DNA of 64,000 nt from Synergistaceae bacterium UBA6101 (GCA_002428495.1 DIWR01000015.1:1-64000), one strand, 5' to 3'. Numbered from the stretch's first letter, positions 8,233-16,445 are shown. Translations and numbers: made by a program. Notes: generated from the letters alone by a model not told the origin.

Positions 8233-9801
8233 TTACTTTTTTTGCATGGTATGGACGTCAAAAATGAAAGCGTCGACCCTGGGAGTGAAGTCGAGGCCTT
8301 TGACCAGTCCATAAGGCTCTTCGTACTGGTAGATCGGAATTATCGCATAGTCCTGGTAAAGTATCTTGGTCACTTCTTCGAGTTTTGCCTTCCGTACTTT
8401 TACGTCAGCGGTCGAATCTGCTTCATCCAACAGTTTATCCACCGTAGGATTAGAATAATGCGTCCTGTTAGATCCGCCGGCTCCCTCTTTCTTGTCCCTT
8501 GTGTAGAACATGCGGTTGTACCAGTAGCCTATGTCTCCCTTGCCAGTCCCCGATGCCCCGTAGAATGCGGTGGTCTTGTCTCCGGGATTGATATAGGATA
8601 AGTACTGGTTCGACGGGATCATGTTCAGTTTGGCTTTAATGCCGACTTTTGCCAGAAAGCCTGCTATTGCCTGAGAGCAGGGACCGTCATTGAAGTAGCG
8701 CTGCTGCGGAACATCCCACACGAATTCAAAGCCATTTGGGTATCCCGCTTCTTTAAGCAGCTGTCTGGCTTTTTCAGGATTGTATGGGTATGGTTTGATG
8801 CTTTCCACATATCCATATGCTCCGGGAATGGGAAGCTGACCGGTGGGATAGGCATGGCCGCCGTATACGTTCCTGATTATCGAATCCCTGTCTATCGCGA
8901 TAGCAAAGGCTTCCCTGACCCTTGGATCGAGGAAGGGGTTTTTGCCGTTCTTGTATCCCGGAGTCCTCTGTCTTGTGACGTCTATGTTGATATGCATGAC
9001 ATCGGGACCCGGAATCGCTTTGACTTCCGTATTCGCTCCCCTTGCTACACGGTCGATGTCTCTCACCGGGACGTTGTAGATAAGATCAACTTCTCCGCTG
9101 AGCAAAGCAGCTACCCTTGTTGCATCATTTTTAAGGGGTCTCATTATCGCCCTTTTGATCTTGGGTTTGGCACCCCAGTATTTCTCGTTGACATCAAGCG
9201 TTATGTGGTCCTCCTTGATCCACTCAACGAACTTGTAAGGGCCTGTCCCCACAGGCCGTTTAAGTATCCCCTCTTCTCCGACCTTCTCAAAGTGCTTTTT
9301 GCTTGATATGTATATGTCAGCCATGTCAAGCACAAGGATCGCATAAGGAGCGTGAGTCCTTATCTGCACTTTGTAGGTATCCAGCGCAAGTGCGGATGCT
9401 ATTGGCTGTACAAATCCGGCTCCTCCGGTAGTTGAGTCCTTGTAGCGCTTGATGCTGAAGACCACGTCATCCGCAGTAAACGGATCCCCGTTGTGGAATT
9501 TGACCCCTTCCCTCAGTGTCAATATCCAGATGGTATCGCTCTTTTGCTCCCACTTTGTGGCCAGTGAGGGGACAAGTGTGAACTTCCCGGCCTTGTCAAA
9601 GACCTTCCTCACGAGGGGGTCAAATACGTTGATCGTTATATTGTTCGACCACATCGCATTTGAAGCATGGGGATCAATAGTGGTCGCATCGCCCGTGGTA
9701 CCGATCACGAGGGTCTCCGCCCTCGTCGGTGCGGCCATCACCGAAGCTCCACAGAAAATAAGCATTGCCACGGCAAGCATAAGGATAACTATTCTCTTCA
9801 T
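8233..9801 (-). CDS. Peptide ABC transporter substrate-binding protein (family 5, DppA/OppA type)
   Basis: 522-residue extracytoplasmic solute-binding protein. A signal peptide covers about residues 1-23 and ends near Ala-Ala. No lipobox cysteine is seen, so it is probably free in the periplasm. It has the family-5 signature region ending at YKFVEWIKEDHITL and the usual DPRVREAFAIAIDRDSI segment. The surrounding genes (two racemase-family enzymes, an amidotransferase and a saccharopine-dehydrogenase-like enzyme) suggest that the ligand is a peptide or a conjugated or D-amino-acid compound. That ligand is inference. Confidence 0.9.
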   Translation of the reverse strand: MKRIVILMLAVAMLIFCGASVMAAPTRAETLVIGTTGDATTIDPHASNAMWSNNITINVFDPLVRKVFDKAGKFTLVPSLATKWEQKSDTIWILTLREGVKFHNGDPFTADDVVFSIKRYKDSTTGGAGFVQPIASALALDTYKVQIRTHAPYAILVLDMADIYISSKKHFEKVGEEGILKRPVGTGPYKFVEWIKEDHITLDVNEKYWGAKPKIKRAIMRPLKNDATRVAALLSGEVDLIYNVPVRDIDRVARGANTEVKAIPGPDVMHINIDVTRQRTPGYKNGKNPFLDPRVREAFAIAIDRDSIIRNVYGGHAYPTGQLPIPGAYGYVESIKPYPYNPEKARQLLKEAGYPNGFEFVWDVPQQRYFNDGPCSQAIAGFLAKVGIKAKLNMIPSNQYLSYINPGDKTTAFYGASGTGKGDIGYWYNRMFYTRDKKEGAGGSNRTHYSNPTVDKLLDEADSTADVKVRKAKLEEVTKILYQDYAIIPIYQYEEPYGLVKGLDFTPRVDAFIFDVHTMQKK

Positions 9802-9826
9802 TATCGCTTTCAGCTCCTTTCACTCC

Positions 9827-10576
9827 TCAACATTGACTTACAGTACTGTAAACATATTCCGTCATGGTGACAAAATCAAAAACAGGCAGTCCTGTGGCAT
9901 TACGTACATCGTCTGAAAATGGAGGCATATCTGTACATTCATACACGATAGCTACTGTTTCCGGGTGCTCCCTGACCGCATTCAAAACAATGGAGACAAA
10001 CTGTTTTTTGAGAAGACCAAGATCCAGTTCGGCGTTGAAATCCTCTCCCATCTTTCTCCACTCTTCGCACTCTTCCCTCATCCCGTAAATATGCAGCCCC
10101 GTAATATCATCAGTTCCCGTTGCAAAAAAATGTTCCTCTCTGAGATTCGCCTTTCTTGCGGTAATTACGATAATCTCGCGGGAATTTCCGTACATTGCCC
10201 TGATAAATGGTATCTGCACAAGGCTTGAAGAGAAGAAGGGTATCTTAAGGGCAGACGAGATCTCTTTTTGAAAAATGGCGTTGAACCCGCAGCTCGTTGT
10301 TATACACCTGACTCCCATTGATTCAAGCTCCCTTGCCCTGTCGATCATTCTCTGCATTACTACCGGATCGGGATCCTGAATAACTGTTTTGCCGCACGCG
10401 CCAGGTATCCTTTCCACCAACACGGGAAAGTCAAAAGTTTCCGGATTGGTACTGTTGCCCTTAAGTGTCTCAAGCTGCAAAAGACCCCTGGGGACCTTTC
10501 CCTCCTCCCAGGCCAGGATCGCAAGCTTCGGGACAGATCCGCCGCAGCGGCATTTGCTGTTCTTTGTTTTTTCCAT
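9827..10576 (-). CDS. Asp/Glu racemase superfamily protein
   Basis: 249-residue cytoplasmic protein of the Asp/Glu/hydantoin racemase superfamily. Both catalytic-type cysteines are visible: one in TTSCGFN near residue 100 and one in YECTDMP near residue 215. These act as the acid/base pair in cofactor-independent racemases and related isomerases. The N-terminal CRCGG is unusual and might bind a metal. It precedes the binding-protein gene and follows the amidotransferase gene. Only a distant AAGGAG is seen before the ATG, so the start is uncertain. The substrate is unknown; maleate-isomerase-like or hydantoin-racemase-like roles also fit the fold. Confidence 0.75.
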   Translation of the reverse strand: MEKTKNSKCRCGGSVPKLAILAWEEGKVPRGLLQLETLKGNSTNPETFDFPVLVERIPGACGKTVIQDPDPVVMQRMIDRARELESMGVRCITTSCGFNAIFQKEISSALKIPFFSSSLVQIPFIRAMYGNSREIIVITARKANLREEHFFATGTDDITGLHIYGMREECEEWRKMGEDFNAELDLGLLKKQFVSIVLNAVREHPETVAIVYECTDMPPFSDDVRNATGLPVFDFVTMTEYVYSTVSQC

Positions 10577-10616
10577 GATATCCGTCAGCGATCATCTCCT
10601 TTCCTAATTTAAAGCA

Positions 10617-11297
10617 TTAAATTAAAAGAAAGTGCTGCATGATATGGCAGATGTGGCCTGAATCTTCAGGCCTGGAAGCCTCTATGTTCTCCCACGCTTT
10701 TTCGTCTCCCAGCACCTTTCGCAGTGCGCTTACCCCGGAAGCCACACCCATCTCGAAATGGGGCTGCAGTCCCCAGATTTTTTTATTTTTGATCCTTATT
10801 CCGCTTATACGGCACCTCGATGACGAAGCAAAGACTTCCACCTCAGAGACAGGAACTTCCTTCACCTCCCAGAAATGGTGTGAGAATACCGAATATTCCC
10901 TTCCCGCTATTCCGAATATTTCATCGTCCTTTTCAGAACGTATTCTGTGCCATCCGTAATTAGCCTTATCCATCGGTCCAAGGCATCTTGTCCCATAAAG
11001 TGTTTTGACTATCATCTGGTGGCCGTAACAGACCCCCAGCAAAGGAAGGTCTTTCTCGTTTGCCCACCTGATGAGTGATGATTCTCTATCCTGCCATGGC
11101 CCGTCAAAATCAGCCCCTGAGCCAGAGAGGATAATGTGCGAGTATCCCTTTCCCTCTTCAGGGACCATATCGCTCAGCACATTGACCACATCAAAGGCAA
11201 ATCTGAAATACGGAATAAAATTTTCGGATACCCTATTTCCCGGCACCAGTGAATTATTGATAAAGAGTATGCGTCTGTTTATTGTCTCAGACGTCAT
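10617..11297 (-). CDS. Class-I glutamine amidotransferase-like protein (GMP-synthase GATase-domain family)
   Basis: About 226-residue free-standing GATase-1 protein. The nucleophile cysteine lies in LLGVCYGHQ and the His-Glu pair in LQPHFEMG, so the triad is complete. It resembles stand-alone GMP-synthase-like amidotransferases that hydrolyse gamma-glutamyl or glutamine-type amides, not the guaA subunit itself. The ATG at 11297 overlaps the GntR stop as ATGA and has AGGTGG five bases upstream; a GTG nine bases earlier is the alternative. Its place between a regulator and a racemase points to catabolism of an amide or gamma-glutamyl compound, by inference. Confidence 0.75.
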   Translation of the reverse strand: MTSETINRRILFINNSLVPGNRVSENFIPYFRFAFDVVNVLSDMVPEEGKGYSHIILSGSGADFDGPWQDRESSLIRWANEKDLPLLGVCYGHQMIVKTLYGTRCLGPMDKANYGWHRIRSEKDDEIFGIAGREYSVFSHHFWEVKEVPVSEVEVFASSSRCRISGIRIKNKKIWGLQPHFEMGVASGVSALRKVLGDEKAWENIEASRPEDSGHICHIMQHFLLI

Positions 11298-11974
11298 AAC
11301 GCCCACCTGTGTGTTGAGAGAGAATTGTAGGTCGATTCGACATGACAGTACATGGCTTCCCTTGCTTTTTCAGGATCACGGGATGCCAAAGCATTAACTA
11401 GTCCGATATGTTCCCTGCAGCTGTTTGATGATTCGGGATCCCTTGGAGCCTTGCTTTCGTCCACCCTTCGCCTGTAAAACCTGTCAAAAAAGAAAGTATA
11501 TAAAGCTGCTCGCCAGTATATGTGCTGGATGAACCTGGCAAGATATGTGTTGCCGCTAATACGGGCTATCTCCATATGGAACCTTTCATTGACTTCGGAG
11601 TAGGGGTCGTGCTGCCTTTTTGAAAAATACTCCCTCTCCCTGGCAAGCATCTCTTCGAGTTCCCTGACCTGTGCATCGGTTATATTTTGCGCCGCTATGT
11701 GCGCCGCCTGAGGTTCCAAATATATCCTTGTCCTGAAGACATCACGCATGTCATTTGGTTCAAGCCTTGGGAGGCAGCATCCCATCCTCGGGATCTGCTC
11801 AAGTACTCCCATGGCCACGAACTGCCTCAGGACATTACGTACAGGGGTTCTGCTCAGGTTCAGCTCGGAAGCAATGTCCCCCTCCACTATCCTATCTCCC
11901 GGAGAGTATTTCTGGGACATGATAAGTTTCAATATATCCCTGAAAGCCTTTTCTTCTGTTTTTGCGACTCTCAT
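11294..11974 (-). CDS. GntR-family transcriptional regulator with FCD domain
   Basis: 226-residue regulator with an N-terminal winged helix-turn-helix (IVEGDIASELNLSRTPVRNVLRQF) and a C-terminal all-helical FCD ligand domain that binds organic or amino acids, often with a metal. The start was placed at the ATG at 11974, which follows GGGGGAAGG by seven bases; an upstream in-frame start would overlap the preceding enzyme gene. It is the second gene of the catabolic cluster, so it is the obvious candidate to control it, perhaps through the palindromes at 13477-13504. Confidence 0.85.
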   Translation of the reverse strand: MRVAKTEEKAFRDILKLIMSQKYSPGDRIVEGDIASELNLSRTPVRNVLRQFVAMGVLEQIPRMGCCLPRLEPNDMRDVFRTRIYLEPQAAHIAAQNITDAQVRELEEMLAREREYFSKRQHDPYSEVNERFHMEIARISGNTYLARFIQHIYWRAALYTFFFDRFYRRRVDESKAPRDPESSNSCREHIGLVNALASRDPEKAREAMYCHVESTYNSLSTHRWAL

Positions 11975-12002
11975 TTTTACCTTCCCCCATTCAGGGCTGA
12001 AG

Positions 12003-13319
12003 CTATTCCGTGTATTCTTCGAATTTAAATCCGAACTTTTCCAGTTCCGCAAGTACCGGATCAAAAATTTCAGCTGAAGTGGGGATTACTACCCCCTTTT
12101 GTGAGATCTTCCCGCGGAGCAGACAGTCCGTACCTATAGCAAGGGGAAGTCCCGTTGTCCTAGAAATGGCTGTTTCCCCACTGATCTCGCCTCTTACGAC
12201 CATCGTCGAAACGATCTTCTTCGCGCTCCCCCGTTCGGGATAGCTGACATCAAACCTATGCTGCATTACAACTATGTCTTTCTCATGAGGCATGTACGTG
12301 AGTTTCTTCAGATAGAGATCTGCTGTCAGTTGTTTTGTTGTCTCGAAAGTTTCCGGGATAGGGGCATCTTCAAAAAAGCCAAGCCACTTCAGCCTGTGAA
12401 GGACCGCTGATGAACTGTCAAGACCGAGGAAAGCCCCTGCCGACTCAATCGCGTTCGGTGAACTGATGCCGGTAAGTTTTCTTATGAGATCGGAGTAAGT
12501 CATTTTTGAAAGGTCGAACCTCGATGATTCGTAAAGTCCAAGCCTGAGCATTGCGTGGATGGTCTCACTCCAGCCTATGTAACGGAGTGTCCCTCTGTAG
12601 ACGTCTTTGACCTCTGGCATGCCATATGCATGGACATAGGGAGTTGAATCGCCGTTTGCATATTCCTCGAACCACCCCAATCCCTTTATCTCAACGAAAG
12701 AGGGGTGGAGATAAGTTTCACCGTCGGGCATTACTATAAATCTTTTGTCTTTGATGATCTTTGCTTCTCTTTTTGAGGAATCTACTACACTGCTTGGGGC
12801 CCAGGAAAGTTTATATCCGAAAGGATTGTTGTTGGCTGAAGCATCGGGAAGAGAGCCGCACACAGACCAGAAAGAGTCAATCTTTCCATTATCATCATGG
12901 ACATGCTTGATTGTCTTTGCAGCTGACATATGGTCGATGCCCGGATCAAGCCCCATCTCAAAAAGCAATGTGATACCTTTTGCCTCGGCCTCTTTGCCAA
13001 GGTTCCTGATCTCTTCTTTCGCATAGGAAGCCGCTGTCATGTTTATTGACCTTCGGATACACTCTTCCGCGACTTTTAGGTTCATTGCCGCGGGCAGAAG
13101 ACAGAGTACCACATCGGGTCTGTATTCATCCATAAGCCTTCCGGAATTTTCTAAGGCATCGTCAGATACAGGATATCCCCTGCTCTTTCCGGAAAGGGTA
13201 AAATCAAGATTTTCCCGCAGCTTGTCTACGAGAAATACCTCATAGTCCTCTTTTTGAAGCAAATACTGGATACACGGCTTTGCGACCCTGCCGGCACCAA
13301 ACGCAAGGATCCTTTTCAA
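12003..13319 (-). CDS. Saccharopine dehydrogenase family protein (saccharopine reductase, Lys9-like)
   Basis: 438-residue NAD(P)-dependent oxidoreductase. The N-terminal Rossmann motif is FGAGRVAKPC (6-15), and the family signature around GLDPGIDHMSA is near residue 123. Lys9-like enzymes split or form saccharopine, the lysine-glutamate secondary amine. Here the neighbours are catabolic and no lysine biosynthesis gene is near, so cleavage of an opine-like conjugate is possible. It starts with TTG, with AGGAG about 11 bases before it. It is the first gene of the cluster, directly behind the promoter at 13394-13422. Confidence 0.8.
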   Translation of the reverse strand: MKRILAFGAGRVAKPCIQYLLQKEDYEVFLVDKLRENLDFTLSGKSRGYPVSDDALENSGRLMDEYRPDVVLCLLPAAMNLKVAEECIRRSINMTAASYAKEEIRNLGKEAEAKGITLLFEMGLDPGIDHMSAAKTIKHVHDDNGKIDSFWSVCGSLPDASANNNPFGYKLSWAPSSVVDSSKREAKIIKDKRFIVMPDGETYLHPSFVEIKGLGWFEEYANGDSTPYVHAYGMPEVKDVYRGTLRYIGWSETIHAMLRLGLYESSRFDLSKMTYSDLIRKLTGISSPNAIESAGAFLGLDSSSAVLHRLKWLGFFEDAPIPETFETTKQLTADLYLKKLTYMPHEKDIVVMQHRFDVSYPERGSAKKIVSTMVVRGEISGETAISRTTGLPLAIGTDCLLRGKISQKGVVIPTSAEIFDPVLAELEKFGFKFEEYTE

Positions 13320-13393
13320 GGCCCATCACTCCTTTCTCGTCAAAGAAAGATTTATTTGCCCGGACCAATAAAATTTATAAGGGACTTTATAGT

Positions 13394-13422
13394 ATTCTAT
13401 GGTGTATATTTTAAATTGTCAA
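13394..13422 (-). promoter_or_regulatory. Sigma-70-type promoter of the saccharopine-dehydrogenase/peptide-uptake cluster
   Basis: On the minus strand a perfect TTGACA (13417-13422) is followed after 17 bp by TAGAAT (13394-13399). It lies about 75 bp upstream of the TTG start and is the only near-consensus promoter seen for the 10-kb cluster. Confidence 0.7.
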
Positions 13423-13476
13423 TATTGTAAGACAGTTTTATTGAACACAACACTATTTAATAAATACATTTTACAT

Positions 13477-13504
13477 AACCTTACATTAGGTAAGGTTTAC
13501 CTAA
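13477..13504. promoter_or_regulatory. Two overlapping palindromes, candidate operator
   Basis: AACCTTAC (13477-13484) and GTAAGGTT (13490-13497) form one perfect inverted repeat. TTAGGTAA (13486-13493) and TTACCTAA (13497-13504) form a second, sharing the GGTAA core. The pair lies between the catabolic cluster and the divergent lysE remnant, about 55 bp upstream of the cluster promoter. A dimeric regulator such as the GntR protein of this cluster could bind here; that link is inference. Confidence 0.55.
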
Positions 13505-13574
13505 AATAATATCTTTCAAAACGGGAAAAGGAATATAATTGTGTAAATCTGAGATTTGAGGGGTAATTATTCTT

Positions 13575-13831
13575 ATGACTTACAATATCATTTGGAAGGG
13601 TTTCAGGTTCGGGGCTCTTTTGCAGGTCGCAGTCGGACCTGTCTGTCTTTTCATATTCCAGACAGCAGCTTCGTCAGGGTTTTGGGCCGCTGAGGCAGCT
13701 GTTTTGGCTGTAACTCTGGCCGACCTTTTTTACGTCACTGCAGCAATACTTGGGATCGGAGCATTGATAGAGAAAAGCTCGTTGGTCTGGTGCTGATTTT
13801 TATCGGGGTAAGAACTGCTGTCAGGAGTTAG
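13575..13831 (+). pseudogene. LysE-family amino-acid exporter remnant, frameshifted and truncated
   Basis: The first 73 codons encode an N-terminal LysE/RhtB segment (VGPVCLFIFQTA, then ADLFYVTAAILGIGALIEKS). The frame then runs into a stop. Reading one frame back from the run of four A's at 13773-13776 restores the family-like sequence KLVGLVLIFIG, which ends at a stop at 13829-13831. The whole is about 85 residues, against about 200 for an intact exporter, so the C-terminal half is missing. It overlaps the end of the convergent gene. It is probably a decaying gene; a one-base sequencing error would explain only the shift, not the missing half. Confidence 0.7.
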
Positions 13832-14339
13832 ACTTCTTATTTACTGTTATCCACTTCTTCAAATTCTTTTTTTCGAGGATTTCTTTATCAAATATTTCTG
13901 TGCGTGATGCAATAAGCATGCAAAGCGGTATGCCAAGCCCGAAACAAATGACCGCCTGGCTTATGCCAATGTATATTATCGAGTAGAGCACAGGGGTCTC
14001 TGTAATAACGCCAAGATATGTACCTACTGCCAGTGCGTTTATCACTACAGGAGGAACGGCAGCGAGCCATATCCCTGGCATTTTATATGTGAGCCATGCG
14101 GCAGCAAGAGTCGCCGCACTTCCTATGACTATATCTATCAGGCCGAACCCTCCTGCAATGTTTGAAAGAAAACAGCCGATAAAAAGCCCCGGGATCGCCT
14201 CGGGCATAAAAAAGGGTAGCAGCGTCAGCGCCTCTGCGACCCTGAACTGGACAGGGCCGAATGAAAGAGGAGAAAGCGCCACAGTGAGTGCAGTATACAA
14301 AGCAGCGATCATTCCGGATACAGCAATACTTCTTATCAT
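13821..14339 (-). CDS. QueT-like transporter family membrane protein
   Basis: 172-residue protein with about five membrane helices, matching the QueT family of probable queuosine-precursor transporters (energy-coupling-factor S-component-like). Family-like features are the N-terminal GMIAALYTALTVAL, the FGPVQFRVAEALTLLP loop and EAIPGLFIGCFLSN. The start at 14339 has AGGAG nine bases upstream; longer forms would overlap gpsA. No preQ1 riboswitch was recognised before it. No ECF ATPase genes are near, so it would rely on shared ones. Family assignment is good; substrate is by family. Confidence 0.78.
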   Translation of the reverse strand: MIRSIAVSGMIAALYTALTVALSPLSFGPVQFRVAEALTLLPFFMPEAIPGLFIGCFLSNIAGGFGLIDIVIGSAATLAAAWLTYKMPGIWLAAVPPVVINALAVGTYLGVITETPVLYSIIYIGISQAVICFGLGIPLCMLIASRTEIFDKEILEKKNLKKWITVNKKSNS

Positions 14340-14368
14340 TACAAAAAACTCCTGACAGACAAAGAATG

Positions 14369-14398
14369 TTGGTATTATAACCCTCTTAAGGCTATAAT
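14369..14398 (+). promoter_or_regulatory. Probable promoter of gpsA
   Basis: TTGGTA (14369-14374), an 18-bp spacer, then a perfect TATAAT (14393-14398). The gpsA start lies about 47 bp downstream. On the opposite strand TTATAAT (14374-14380) could serve the divergent QueT-like gene, but its -35 is poor. Confidence 0.5.
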
Positions 14399-14445
14399 GA
14401 CCACAAACGAAAGCATCAAATATATTCTGACGGAGGTACTCAATA

Positions 14446-15441
14446 ATGAACATTACGATGCTGGGTGCAGGCAGTTTTGGAACAGGAATGTCAAAACACC
14501 TTGCCGATCTGGGACATAATATCCTTATGTGGACGATAGATAAAGAGCAGTCAGAGTCGATCAACAAGTCAGGAAGGAACACTTTCTGCTTCCAGGACAC
14601 GATCCTGCCAAAGACGATCAAATGCACGCTGGACATGGATGAAGCGCTGAACTTTTCAGATCGTGTGATCATGGCGATACCTACACAGTTCGAACGTGAG
14701 GTATGCCAAAAGGCCGCTGCTACCGGCATAAAGAACCTTCACATGCTTAATCTGGCTAAAGGCATAGAGATCAGCAAAGGATCACTCCTCCACAAAGTAC
14801 ACGAAGAAGAGTGTAAGGATAATATCTATTCGGCACTCTCCGGTCCAAGCCACGCTGAAGAGGTATTGATCGGTTGCCCTACGGCCGTAGCGCTTGCCTC
14901 ATTTCACGAAGGAGAGGCAGAAAGCTGGCAGAAGATACTGACAGGGAATAATTTCCGCGTTTACACTTCAGATGATGTGATAGGCCTTGAAGTAGGAGGA
15001 GCAACAAAAAATATTTATGCAGTAGCGGCCGGTATCTCTAAAGCCATGAAGCTCGGAGACAACGCTCTTGCCGCGCTCGCATGCAGAGGACTGGCCGAGA
15101 TCATGAGATTCGGCAAGAAACTCGGAGCGAAACCGATGACCCTTTCCGGCCTTGCGGGTGTTGGTGACCTTATGGTCACGTGCTACAGCATGCATTCAAG
15201 GAACTTCAGGCTTGGACTGGCAGTTGGAAGCGGCAAAACATTTGATGAGGCTGCAAAAGAACTTGGACAGGTGGCAGAGGGAGCTTACACAGTCAGAGCG
15301 GTCATTGAAAACAGCAGGAAATTCGATGTTGAAATGCCTCTCGCTGAAGGAGTCTACCGTATCCTTTACGGCGGAGAATCACCCGAATTGATCATACGGG
15401 AACTCTTCTCGCGTCCGCTTAAGGCCGAACAGCTCTTCTGA
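14446..15441 (+). CDS. gpsA: NAD(P)-dependent glycerol-3-phosphate dehydrogenase
   Basis: 331-residue enzyme reducing dihydroxyacetone phosphate to sn-glycerol-3-phosphate for phospholipid synthesis in the cytoplasm. The N-terminal nucleotide-binding motif is GAGSFGTG (7-14). Family segments AIPTQF, LSGPSHAEEV and the catalytic lysine segment GGATKNIYAVAAG are present, followed by the helical C-terminal domain (AGVGDLMVTCYS, SRNFRLG). Length is normal. RBS GGAGG lies eight bases before the ATG. A single gene, followed by a hairpin. Confidence 0.95.
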   Translation: MNITMLGAGSFGTGMSKHLADLGHNILMWTIDKEQSESINKSGRNTFCFQDTILPKTIKCTLDMDEALNFSDRVIMAIPTQFEREVCQKAAATGIKNLHMLNLAKGIEISKGSLLHKVHEEECKDNIYSALSGPSHAEEVLIGCPTAVALASFHEGEAESWQKILTGNNFRVYTSDDVIGLEVGGATKNIYAVAAGISKAMKLGDNALAALACRGLAEIMRFGKKLGAKPMTLSGLAGVGDLMVTCYSMHSRNFRLGLAVGSGKTFDEAAKELGQVAEGAYTVRAVIENSRKFDVEMPLAEGVYRILYGGESPELIIRELFSRPLKAEQLF

Positions 15442-15499
15442 TCGTTTTAAAACTTTACAGACAACGCGGTGGCTTAGAAAATTTATAATAGGGACCTGT

Positions 15500-15534
15500 A
15501 ATGCTCAGCTGCTGATAAAGAGTAGCTGGGCATT
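15500..15534 (+). terminator. Stem-loop after gpsA, possible terminator
   Basis: Arms 15500-15513 and 15521-15534 pair over 14 bases with two G-U pairs and a 7-nt loop. The tail is ATTATT rather than a run of T's, so termination would be weak. Confidence 0.45.
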
Positions 15535-15663
15535 ATTATTGAAGTAGTGGCATGTTGATATATTTATAGCGTTCTGCAGTTGGTGTCCAGGATCGGGAAC
15601 AATATTTCGCAGGTCAAGTTTTTGGGCTAAAGAGATCCCTATATATTCACATTAACATATATA

Positions 15664-15692
15664 TTGACAAATTTATCTATATATCTTACTAT
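15664..15692 (+). promoter_or_regulatory. Promoter of the toxin-antitoxin pair
   Basis: Perfect TTGACA (15664-15669), 17-bp spacer, TACTAT (15687-15692), in a very AT-rich stretch with ATATAT repeats that could serve as antitoxin binding sites. The antitoxin ATG follows after a strong AAGGAGGTG site. Confidence 0.7.
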
Positions 15693-15720
15693 GTAAATTA
15701 CAGGTCAAGGAGGTGGGAAC

Positions 15721-16050
15721 ATGAATAAAACTATGAGTCCGTCAATTTTTGATGACATAATATCGATCACAGAATTCAACAAAGGACGGGCGGGAAAAAT
15801 TTTTGAAAGCGTCAAATCCGGTCGTCCCAAGATAGTCTTTAAAAATAATGTTCCTGAATGCATTTTGATTTCACCGGAACAATATAAGAGTATGCTTGAT
15901 GAGCTGGAGGATCTACAGCTTATCGCGTTGTCTGACGAGCGAATGAAAAATTATGATTCCGAAAGATCATTATCCTCAGAAGAAATAAACAAGAAATATG
16001 GTTATAACGATCCGGATCTCTCCGATGCTGATGAGATTAAATTTGAATGA
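15721..16050 (+). CDS. Type II antitoxin, Phd/YefM-like
   Basis: 109-residue protein whose first 60 residues match the Phd/YefM DNA-binding fold: an ITEFNKGRAGKIFESV segment, then a strand with PKIVFKNNVPECILISPEQYKSM. The acidic C-terminal tail (about residues 70-109) is the likely toxin-neutralising part. It overlaps the toxin gene by four bases (ATGA), the classic coupled arrangement, and should repress its own promoter together with the toxin. Confidence 0.85.
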   Translation: MNKTMSPSIFDDIISITEFNKGRAGKIFESVKSGRPKIVFKNNVPECILISPEQYKSMLDELEDLQLIALSDERMKNYDSERSLSSEEINKKYGYNDPDLSDADEIKFE

Positions 16051-16379
16051 GCTGGAAGGTAAGCTATCTTCCCGAAGCCGATAAAGACTTAGAAAGGCTG
16101 GATAATTCACAAAGGCTTTTGGTACTCAAAGCTATCACTAAAGTCTCATTAAATCCAAAATCGAAATCTGAAGGAGGTTACGGTACTCCCTTAGGAAACA
16201 GAAATACAGCTAGGCTGGCAGATCTGTTTAAAATTAAATTAAAGAAATCCGGACTGCGGATCGTTTACAAGTTAGTTAGAACCAAGGAGACAATGTTAGT
16301 AATAATTGTCGGTGCAAGGGCTGACAATGAAGTTTATATTGAGGCTGATACACGGGCTAAAAAACACCGGCCTCTGTAA
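16047..16379 (+). CDS. RelE/ParE-family toxin
   Basis: 110-residue basic protein of the RelE superfamily. It starts SWKVSYLPEADKDLERLD, has a central glycine-rich stretch (YGTPLGNRNTARLADLFKIKL) and ends with GLRIVYKLV and a VGARADNEVY strand, all typical of the fold. RelE toxins cut mRNA on the ribosome and ParE toxins poison gyrase; the sequence alone does not decide. It is encoded directly after its antitoxin with a four-base overlap. Confidence 0.85.
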   Translation: MSWKVSYLPEADKDLERLDNSQRLLVLKAITKVSLNPKSKSEGGYGTPLGNRNTARLADLFKIKLKKSGLRIVYKLVRTKETMLVIIVGARADNEVYIEADTRAKKHRPL

Positions 16380-16445
16380 AATATAAACAGACTCGTATCG
16401 CAACAACATACTCCGAACCTCTGAAAGTTTGTGACCATGTTTTGA

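Noticed and set aside
11294..12064. Longer GntR protein starting at 12064
   Set aside because: It would overlap the saccharopine-dehydrogenase-like gene by about 60 bp and lacks a ribosome binding site; the ATG at 11974 has one.
14340..14445. preQ1 riboswitch upstream of the QueT-like gene
   Set aside because: QueT genes often have one, but the leader lacks the characteristic GAGG...CCCUC stem and A-rich tail; only a possible -10 was seen.
13832..14729. 302-residue extended form of the QueT-like protein
   Set aside because: The extra N-terminal part overlaps gpsA on the other strand and has no family similarity; the ATG at 14339 has a proper ribosome binding site.
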